DNA of 32,201 nucleotides, taken from contig CALVNN010000013.1 of assembly GCA_944349765.1 (NCBI GenBank), forward strand, positions 1 through 32,201, given 5' to 3'. The notes under the pieces are model-generated. The model was not told where the DNA came from. It saw only the letters and a program-made list of their open reading frames with translations, and ran no database searches. This stretch comes from an uncultured Clostridia bacterium. GTDB taxonomy: Bacteria > Bacillota > Clostridia > Christensenellales > UBA1242. Positions 27,545 through 32,201 of the stretch are shown here, piece after piece (position 1 is the stretch's first letter; each line of letters begins with the position of its first letter). The position numbers and the translations under genes were made by a program.

Positions 27545-27569
27545 TAGTTGCCTTTTAACTCTTTTTTTT
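27529..27569 (+). terminator. Terminator of the rluD unit, overlapping the next -35 box
   Basis: GTTAAAAG (27529-27536) and GCAA (27538-27541) pair with TTGC (27548-27551) and CTTTTAAC (27552-27559), with one bulged base, followed by T8. The TTGC of the 3' arm is also the start of the next promoter. Confidence 0.85.
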
Positions 27570-27576
27570 GTATAAT
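27548..27576 (+). promoter_or_regulatory. Sigma-A-type promoter inside the preceding terminator
   Basis: TTGCCT (27548-27553) lies in the 3' arm of the rluD terminator. A 17-base spacer that includes the T-run follows, then a perfect TATAAT (27571-27576), 36 bases before the next start codon. Confidence 0.7.
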
Positions 27577-27612
27577 AATTATGTTGATTATTTTATAAAG
27601 GAGATGTGTCGA

Positions 27613-27870
27613 ATGGCTAATAAAGATTTCAGAAGCCTTCTTAACCTTTTGGCTTTTGTTGCAATAGGTCTTGTAGGTGTTGCTTTGCTTTTGGCTAATG
27701 TCGGCTTGAGTGGCGATATTAGTAGTGCTTTAACCTTGGTAGCTAACTTGCTTGCATACATTATTACTGCCGTTGCTGCGTTCTATTTTGTTAGAAATAA
27801 GAATAACGTTTGGCTTTGGGTTGTTTATGCAGTAGCTTTAGTTTTGATTGTAATTAGTTATATTATATAG
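27613..27870 (+). CDS. Small membrane protein, unknown
   Basis: An 85-residue protein with about three hydrophobic segments (10-28, 36-60, 66-85) and short polar loops; YFVRNKNNVW separates the last two. No family recognised. ATG 27613 follows GGAG at 9 bases. An in-frame upstream start would fall in the -10 region. It is followed one base after its stop by another membrane protein gene. Confidence 0.65.
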   Translation: MANKDFRSLLNLLAFVAIGLVGVALLLANVGLSGDISSALTLVANLLAYIITAVAAFYFVRNKNNVWLWVVYAVALVLIVISYII

Positions 27871-27871
27871 T

Positions 27872-28246
27872 ATGAAGAAATTATTCAAACCAAACAGTAT
27901 AGTTATAATGGTTTTTGCTGTATTAGGGATTATTAGCTTTGGTATTGCTTTTAAAGTATACTTTTTTTCGTATGTAAGTTTTATATGTTTTGCAATTACT
28001 TTCGCTTTGATGGGTATAAGCTTTTTAGCGGAATACAATAAATATAAGGTGCAATTAGAGATCGCTAAACACGAAGCTATAGAAAAGCTTAGTGAAAGAT
28101 ATGATAAGCAATACGTAGAAATGGTGTTTGATCCAAGCAGTATGGAAAATGACTTCAAAAAACAATACATCAAATATAAAGTGATGGGAATAATTTCTAT
28201 TATAGTGGCTGTTGTATTCATATACACTTTAATTTCATATATATAA
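27872..28246 (+). CDS. Small membrane protein with central coiled segment, unknown
   Basis: A 124-residue protein with two N-terminal hydrophobic segments (about 10-28, 32-52), a charged helical middle (about 54-98, KYKVQLEIAKHEAIEKLSER), and a C-terminal helix (103-122). No family recognised. There is no clear ribosome binding site and a one-base gap from the previous stop, so translation probably relies on coupling with the 85-residue neighbour. Confidence 0.6.
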   Translation: MKKLFKPNSIVIMVFAVLGIISFGIAFKVYFFSYVSFICFAITFALMGISFLAEYNKYKVQLEIAKHEAIEKLSERYDKQYVEMVFDPSSMENDFKKQYIKYKVMGIISIIVAVVFIYTLISYI

Positions 28247-28267
28247 TTTTTATCTAAAGCAATGATG

Positions 28268-28305
28268 AGAGTTTTGGGTGTGTCCAAAGCTCTTTTTATT
28301 TTTTT
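28268..28305 (+). terminator. Rho-independent terminator
   Basis: AGAGTTTTGG (28268-28277) pairs with CCAAAGCTCT (28284-28293) with one G-T wobble over a 6-base loop, then a long T-rich tail. Confidence 0.8.
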
Positions 28306-28393
28306 GTTTAGTAGTGCGTTTTTTGTTCTATTTTGGATTTTCATTACATAGCATATAGCAAAAGTGCTTGTCTATAAGCGAAAAGGAGTAGAA

Positions 28394-29092
28394 ATGAAAT
28401 CTAAAAAGAAAATTATTTGGTATACACTAGGGATAATTATTTTTTGCGTAATAGTCGGTGTGGTATATAGTCTTTTCTTTATGGTGGAAGCTAGGGAACT
28501 TGCCAAAAAATCTCTTAGTGAAGTGAGACAAAACTTTTTTATTGCGAGTGATGATTTAAGTAATGTTAGTTTAAGTTCTGGATATAGAGAAGATCCTTAC
28601 GCTATTGATGGTGTGCATAACGAAATGGTCCCTTTTGGGGTGATTGTTTTTAGAACATCTCTTAGTAATGTGAGTGAGCCTTCTTATACTATGACCGTGA
28701 ATGAAAACACTTATGACGGAGTAATGGAGCGTAATCCATATGACAATACTTTTGTTGCTGATATAGAGAGTTTGGTGCCTGATGATGCTACGGTTACGTT
28801 GACAGTAAGTATTGAAGATGATACATATACATTTAATTTTACCAACATTAGCAAAGACTGGCTCATAGACTGCGATCAAGCTTTTGAATTAGGTCTTGAA
28901 AGTCTGGACGAGTATGTACAATCATTGAAAAAGGGAAATAAGTTTATGGGTGAGTGCTATGTGAAAGTTGTTAGTGACCCAAATAACTTATTAAACATAT
29001 ATTATTGGTATGTAGCGATTGTAGATACTGAAGGTAATTCACACGCAGTTGTAATAGATTCAACTAGCGGTGAAGTGCTTAGTCAAAACTAA
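28394..29092 (+). CDS. Membrane-anchored protein with C-terminal PepSY-like segment, unknown
   Basis: A 232-residue protein: a short basic N-terminus, one membrane helix (about 9-31) and an extracellular remainder. The last 30 residues (YYWYVAIVDTEGNSHAVVIDSTSGEVLS, spread over about 204-231) follow the strand pattern of PepSY domains, which often inhibit or regulate proteases. The middle is beta-rich with no family I recognise. ATG 28394 follows AAAGGAG at 7 bases; an in-frame start at 28364 would place that site inside the gene. It is a single-gene unit. Confidence 0.65.
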   Translation: MKSKKKIIWYTLGIIIFCVIVGVVYSLFFMVEARELAKKSLSEVRQNFFIASDDLSNVSLSSGYREDPYAIDGVHNEMVPFGVIVFRTSLSNVSEPSYTMTVNENTYDGVMERNPYDNTFVADIESLVPDDATVTLTVSIEDDTYTFNFTNISKDWLIDCDQAFELGLESLDEYVQSLKKGNKFMGECYVKVVSDPNNLLNIYYWYVAIVDTEGNSHAVVIDSTSGEVLSQN

Positions 29093-29116
29093 AATTTACA
29101 AGAAAAATAATTATAA

Positions 29117-29158
29117 AAAGATTGGCATTTGGATAAAAAATATTGCCAATCTTTATTT
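29117..29158 (+). terminator. Terminator overlapping the next promoter
   Basis: AAAGATTGGCA (29117-29127) pairs perfectly with TGCCAATCTTT (29144-29154) across 16 bases, with a T-rich tail. The 3' arm contains the next -35 box. Confidence 0.8.
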
Positions 29159-29171
29159 TTAATGGTATACT
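29143..29171 (+). promoter_or_regulatory. Sigma-A-type promoter inside the preceding terminator
   Basis: TTGCCA (29143-29148) in the terminator 3' arm, 17 bases, TATACT (29166-29171), 29 bases before the start codon. Confidence 0.7.
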
Positions 29172-29200
29172 ACATGTGAAATTATTTATTTGGAGTTATA

Positions 29201-29995
29201 ATGAACGATACCGAACAAAGAAACTTAATATGGCGGGTGGTCGCTCTTACCACATCTATTTTAGTGCTACTAACTACTTTAGTGGTTGTTCTTTGTGCTA
29301 TTTTAGCTCCTAGAGCTTATGGTGATTTTATTACCGCTTTAGGCTTTAAAAATGCTGGTTTGGTATCATATGAATATAATTACCATAAGACAAATGATAT
29401 CAATGACCTGTACTATTTAAATATGAAAAGTATTTTAGCAGATAATGATAAGTATATAAAAAAATCATATGAATTATTATCTAGTGAGGCGGATTATTTT
29501 GATTTTATTGAGTTTGTAGAGCAAGAAAATATCAATGCTTCTATTAGCAAGATGTCTATGATATTTGTAAGCAATGAGGATGACTACTTAAAAGGTAATT
29601 ATGTACAAGCACTCTATAATTTGGGTGAGCAAGGTTCATTTTTGTATGCATATAATGACCTAAAAGCCACTGTCGTGACTGATTTAGAGGCAAGGTATAA
29701 TTTTGTTGTAGGTTATTATATAACTATTGCTGATAGCAGTGACATACAAAAAAATATAACCGAGCAAGTGGCTGTTGATATTGAGAATTATAAAAATCAG
29801 CTACTCAATTTATACAACTCATATGACGGTGTTGATGAAGTAGAAAAATATAGATTATCGGTTATAAATTATAGAATTATTAATATTTTAAGTTCAATGA
29901 GAAAGATTAATGAGACTTTGGGGTATTATGAATTGCAAGAGCTTGATGATCTTGCAAGACAATTAAGTGAAGAGCTATTAACTCTAACTAGATAA
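29201..29995 (+). CDS. Membrane-anchored helical protein, unknown
   Basis: A 264-residue protein with one N-terminal membrane helix (about 13-36) and a mostly helical extracytoplasmic domain. Its repeating Tyr/Leu-rich helices (for example NDLYYLNMKSILADNDKYI, near 68-86) look TPR-like, but I cannot assign a family. ATG 29201 follows GGAG. hflX starts 27 bases after its stop with no terminator between, so the two share a transcript. Confidence 0.65.
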   Translation: MNDTEQRNLIWRVVALTTSILVLLTTLVVVLCAILAPRAYGDFITALGFKNAGLVSYEYNYHKTNDINDLYYLNMKSILADNDKYIKKSYELLSSEADYFDFIEFVEQENINASISKMSMIFVSNEDDYLKGNYVQALYNLGEQGSFLYAYNDLKATVVTDLEARYNFVVGYYITIADSSDIQKNITEQVAVDIENYKNQLLNLYNSYDGVDEVEKYRLSVINYRIINILSSMRKINETLGYYELQELDDLARQLSEELLTLTR

Positions 29996-30022
29996 TTTAT
30001 TCTAGATTGTGGAGGTGGATAT

Positions 30023-31111
30023 ATGGACAAGATGCATAATACAGAAGAAAAACAAGAACAGGCTATTTTAGTGGGTGCTGATTTTAAATCAAAAGAAATC
30101 ATTGAGGAGAGCCTGAGCGAATTGTCAGGGTTGGCGTCAACAGCTAATATAGAAGTGCTTGCAACGTTGGTACAGCCTTTAAGAGAGCACAATTCAGCGA
30201 CTTTTATAGGCTCAGGTAAGGTTGAAGAACTAGCAAATCTTGTTCAAGAAAAAAATGCTGATTTGGTTATATTTGACGAGGAATTAAGCGGGTCTCAAAT
30301 TAGAAACTTAGAGGATGCTGTAAATGCTAGAGTCATAGATAGAAGTATGTTGATTTTGGATATTTTTGCATCAAGAGCAAAGACTAATGAGGGCAAGCTT
30401 CAGGTGAAATTAACCCAACTTAAGTATATACAGCCTAGACTTTCGGCTATAAGTAAGTCTTATGGAAGGTATGGCGGTGGCGTAGGGATGCGTGGAGCAG
30501 GCGAGACAGAGCTAGAACTTAATAAACGTATTGTTCGCGACAAAATACACGATTTGACCGAGCAAATACAAAAACTAAAACAGCAAAGAGATCTGATGCG
30601 TAAGCAACGAACAAAAAATAATCAAAAAGTGGTGGCTATAGTTGGATATACCAATGCTGGCAAAAGTACCTTGCTTAATGCACTTAGTAAAAGTGATGTG
30701 TACGCTGATGATAAGTTATTCGCGACTCTAGATACTACAACTAGACAAGTTTGCCTAGATTATTTGCATAAGTTTTTGCTTGTAGATACGGTTGGTTTTA
30801 TTAATAAACTGCCACATGAATTTATTGAAGCCTTTCAGGCAACATTAGAAGAGGCTGCAAGTGCTGACCTTATATTGCACGTAGTTGATAGAAGTAATCC
30901 TCAATATCAAAAACACATCGAAGTCGCAAATAATGTCTTGAATAAAATAGGTGCTGGCAATATCCCACAACTACTTGTATACAACAAAGTTGATAAGATA
31001 GAAAATTATCAGGACGAAGGGGTGTTTGTCATAAGTGCTAAAAATAAGATAAATTTGGATGAATTAAAATTAAAAATAACATCTATGCTTTTTGATGATA
31101 TTAATGTATAG
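30023..31111 (+). CDS. hflX: Ribosome-associated GTPase HflX
   Basis: A 362-residue GTPase that splits stalled or stressed 70S ribosomes. The N-terminal HflX domain has the glycine-rich YGRYGGGVGMRGAGETELE segment (near 147-165), then a long helix (about 170-195). The GTPase domain has GYTNAGKST (G1), DTVGF (G3), NKVD (G4) and SAKN (G5). The length is shorter than the usual 400-430 residues because the C-terminal extension is missing, a common form. GGAGGTGG precedes the ATG. Confidence 0.95.
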   Translation: MDKMHNTEEKQEQAILVGADFKSKEIIEESLSELSGLASTANIEVLATLVQPLREHNSATFIGSGKVEELANLVQEKNADLVIFDEELSGSQIRNLEDAVNARVIDRSMLILDIFASRAKTNEGKLQVKLTQLKYIQPRLSAISKSYGRYGGGVGMRGAGETELELNKRIVRDKIHDLTEQIQKLKQQRDLMRKQRTKNNQKVVAIVGYTNAGKSTLLNALSKSDVYADDKLFATLDTTTRQVCLDYLHKFLLVDTVGFINKLPHEFIEAFQATLEEAASADLILHVVDRSNPQYQKHIEVANNVLNKIGAGNIPQLLVYNKVDKIENYQDEGVFVISAKNKINLDELKLKITSMLFDDINV

Positions 31112-31121
31112 ATGAGTATAC

Positions 31122-31149
31122 AAGGGTACGTTTTATATGTACCCTTTTT
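31122..31149 (+). terminator. Terminator after hflX
   Basis: AAGGGTAC (31122-31129) pairs perfectly with GTACCCTT (31139-31146), followed by T. Confidence 0.85.
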
Positions 31150-31179
31150 CAAAAAATTGTAAAAAATATTCAAAATCTC

Positions 31180-31208
31180 TTGACTTTTTATTTGTGAAGT
31201 GGTATATT
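31180..31208 (+). promoter_or_regulatory. Strong promoter of the tRNA operon
   Basis: TTGACT (31180-31185), 17 bases, TATATT (31203-31208), 86 bases upstream of the first tRNA. It is identical in both boxes to the promoter at 6152-6180. Confidence 0.75.
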
Positions 31209-31231
31209 TAATTCAGTTGTTTTATGAGAAG

Positions 31232-31277
31232 CAACAATGGGTTGGGTACAATTTAATGAGAATTGCACCTTTGTTGG
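31232..31277 (+). other. Structured leader upstream of the first tRNA
   Basis: CAACAA (31232-31237) pairs with TTGTTG (31272-31277); inside, a GGT pairs with ACC (31268-31270) and CAATT (31249-31253) with AATTG (31262-31266). It is a long stem-loop in the operon leader, with no T-run after it, and does not match a tRNA or other RNA family I know. Confidence 0.5.
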
Positions 31278-31294
31278 TAATCCGATTTATTTTG

Positions 31295-31369
31295 TGCTAG
31301 TAGCTCAGTTGGAAGAGCATCGCCCTTCTAAGGCGAGGGTCGGGGGTTCGAACCCCTCCTGGCACACCA
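31295..31369 (+). tRNA. tRNA-Arg (anticodon TCT)
   Basis: A 75-base cloverleaf. The acceptor GTGCTAG pairs with CTGGCAC (one T-G). The anticodon stem is TCGCC/GGCGA with loop CTTCTAA, and the T-loop is TTCGAAC. CCA is encoded. First gene of the operon. Confidence 0.95.
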
Positions 31370-31380
31370 ACCATTTTTAT

Positions 31381-31458
31381 GGTGGATGTAGCTCAGTTGG
31401 TTAGAGCGCCAGATTGTGGATCTGGAGGTCGTGGGTTCGAGACCCATCTTCCACCCCA
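31381..31458 (+). tRNA. tRNA-His (anticodon GTG)
   Basis: Anticodon stem CCAGA/TCTGG with loop TTGTGGA. The extra G-1 (31381) faces the discriminator C73, as expected for tRNA-His. The acceptor GTGGATG/CTTCCAC has one T-T mismatch at pair 6-67. CCA is encoded. Confidence 0.93.
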
Positions 31459-31461
31459 TAG

Positions 31462-31536
31462 TGGGGTATCGCCAAGTGGTAAGGCACGAGACTTTGACTC
31501 TCGCACTCGTTGGTTCAAATCCAGCTACCCCAGCCA
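31462..31536 (+). tRNA. tRNA-Gln (anticodon TTG)
   Basis: A 75-base cloverleaf starting TGGGGTA, with anticodon stem CGAGA/TCTCG and loop CTTTGAC. Ends TACCCCAGCCA. It is separated by only 3 bases from tRNA-His. Confidence 0.95.
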
Positions 31537-31558
31537 TTATCCTAACTTTAGGATTTAT

Positions 31559-31633
31559 TGGGGTATCGCCAAGCGGTAAGGCTCGGGATTCTGATTCCCG
31601 CATTCGAGGGTTCAAATCCTTCTACCCCAGCCA
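31559..31633 (+). tRNA. tRNA-Gln (anticodon CTG)
   Basis: Same acceptor and D arm as the previous tRNA-Gln, with anticodon stem CGGGA/TCCCG and loop TTCTGAT. CCA is encoded. It probably arose by duplication of its neighbour. A small hairpin ATCCTA/TAGGAT lies between the two. Confidence 0.95.
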
Positions 31634-31653
31634 CTTTTGTTAGGTTTATTTAT

Positions 31654-31729
31654 GGTTCATTAGCTCAGTCGGTAGAGCACTTGACTTTTAATCAAGGTGT
31701 CCGGAGTTCGATTCTCCGATGAGCCACCA
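31654..31729 (+). tRNA. tRNA-Lys (anticodon TTT)
   Basis: A 76-base cloverleaf. The acceptor GGTTCAT pairs with ATGAGCC (one T-G). Anticodon stem CTTGA/TCAAG, loop CTTTTAA. CCA is encoded. Confidence 0.95.
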
Positions 31730-31746
31730 TTTGCATAATTTATTTT

Positions 31747-31829
31747 GCGCCTGTGGCGGAATTGGCAGACGCGCTAGACTTAGGATCTAGTTCGAGAGAG
31801 TGGGAGTTCAAGTCTCTTCAGGCGCACCA
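31747..31829 (+). tRNA. tRNA-Leu (anticodon TAG)
   Basis: An 83-base class II tRNA with a long variable arm. Acceptor GCGCCTG/CAGGCGC, anticodon stem CTAGA/TCTAG, loop CTTAGGA. CCA is encoded. Confidence 0.95.
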
Positions 31830-31854
31830 TTGTTATGCATATTTCCGCTAATTT

Positions 31855-31912
31855 GTAGCCATTGCTACGAAGCGAAAGGGGTTCCCCGGCCCCCCGAAGG
31901 GAAAATCCGGGG
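31855..31912. repeat. GC-rich inverted-repeat block between tRNA-Leu and tRNA-Lys
   Basis: Two hairpins lie in an 88-base spacer: GTAGC/GCTAC (31855-31868) and CCCCGG/CCGGGG (31884-31912). The stretch is far richer in G+C than the rest of the window and looks like an inserted palindromic repeat. No gene. Confidence 0.55.
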
Positions 31913-31917
31913 ATTAT

Positions 31918-31993
31918 GGACTTTTAGCTCAGTTGGCAGAGCAACTGACTCTTAATCGGTGGGTCCGGGGTTCGAGCCCCCGAAAGTCCACCA
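31918..31993 (+). tRNA. tRNA-Lys (anticodon CTT)
   Basis: A 76-base cloverleaf. Acceptor GGACTTT/AAAGTCC, anticodon stem ACTGA/TCGGT (one T-G), loop CTCTTAA. CCA is encoded. Its 3' half is partly repeated downstream (32050-32171). Confidence 0.95.
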
Positions 31994-32018
31994 AGGCCCC
32001 TTAGAGGTGTTTTTTTTT
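31989..32018 (+). terminator. Probable terminator of the tRNA operon
   Basis: A short G-C stem involving the CACC at the end of the last tRNA and GGTG (about 32006-32009) is followed by nine T (32010-32018). Confidence 0.5.
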
Positions 32019-32049
32019 GTAAATACGAAGAATAGATTGAGAGTCGGTT

Positions 32050-32171
32050 CTGACTCTTAAGCGGTGCGCGTGCGTAAAGAAATTTGCGGAATGAGCAAAT
32101 TTCAGCCAAAGCGGGCGAGCAAGTCATTTGCGAGACGGAGGGGACCAAAGCCCCCGAAAGTCCACCAAGGC
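32050..32171 (+). pseudogene. Interrupted partial copy of the 3' half of tRNA-Lys(CTT)
   Basis: Bases 32050-32066 repeat the anticodon arm at 31945-31961 with one change, and 32149-32171 repeat 31975-31997 exactly (23 bases: T-stem end, acceptor, CCA and trailer). Between them lie 82 bases instead of the 13 in the intact gene. That insert contains a perfect 9-bp hairpin (32079-32087 with 32095-32103). No D arm or 5' acceptor precedes it, and it lies beyond the operon terminator, so it is not a functional tRNA. Confidence 0.7.
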
Positions 32172-32174
32172 ACC

Positions 32175-32201
32175 AGATCGGAAGAGCGTCGTGTAGGGAA
32201 A
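32175..32201. other. Illumina TruSeq adapter sequence (contamination)
   Basis: The last 27 bases begin AGATCGGAAGAGCGTCGTGT and match the reverse complement of the Illumina universal adapter. They are untrimmed read-through, not genome. Confidence 0.97.

Noticed and set aside
31328-32148. Several open frames on both strands over the tRNA cluster (for example 31328-31615 minus and 31924-32148 minus)
   Set aside because: They translate tRNA genes; phrases such as [11 protein letters not shown] are well-known artefacts of tRNA-cluster translation.

Overview
The window reads as the end of a contig from a low-GC, Gram-positive-type member of the Clostridia, most likely from a metagenome assembly. 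The evidence is a mother-cell sporulation sigma factor (sigK), SepF and a DivIVA-like protein, Lgt and LspA, strong AAGGAG-type ribosome binding sites, sigma-A promoters with 17-bp spacers, and tRNA genes that all encode CCA. The last 27 bases (32175-32201) match the Illumina TruSeq adapter, so the right edge is not genomic. The left edge falls inside a protein-coding repeat.

Left part (1-7400) is accessory and surface-oriented. It holds a 5'-truncated protein with tandem DUF6273-type repeats, then an intergenic block with three related repeat copies and two strong hairpins. Next is an ABC-F ATPase on the minus strand in which one of the two composite ATP sites looks dead. It is followed by a SipW-type signal peptidase I, a membrane-anchored DUF4097-type beta-helix surface protein, and a protein that strongly resembles the C-type-lectin targets of diversity-generating retroelements (DGRs). 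No reverse transcriptase or template repeat is visible in the window.

Middle part (7495-19223) is core. It has a type II topoisomerase pair (parE/parC-like), sigK convergent with parC, der-plsY, an AAA/DUF4143 ATPase with its own repeat-flanked promoter, lgt with a divIVA-like gene, and degV.

Right part (19357-31111) is a run of short transcription units on the plus strand. They are comEC-holA-(membrane protein)-M28 peptidase-LysM protein; GNAT-like protein-sepF-lspA-rluD; two small membrane proteins; a PepSY-like anchored protein; and a membrane-anchored helical protein with hflX. At three of these junctions the terminator hairpin of one unit supplies or abuts the -35 box of the next promoter.

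The end (31180-32018) is a seven-gene tRNA operon (Arg-TCT, His-GTG, Gln-TTG, Gln-CTG, Lys-TTT, Leu-TAG, Lys-CTT). Beyond its terminator lies a partial, interrupted second copy of the 3' half of tRNA-Lys(CTT).

Names rest on recognised motifs in the translations. No database search was run.
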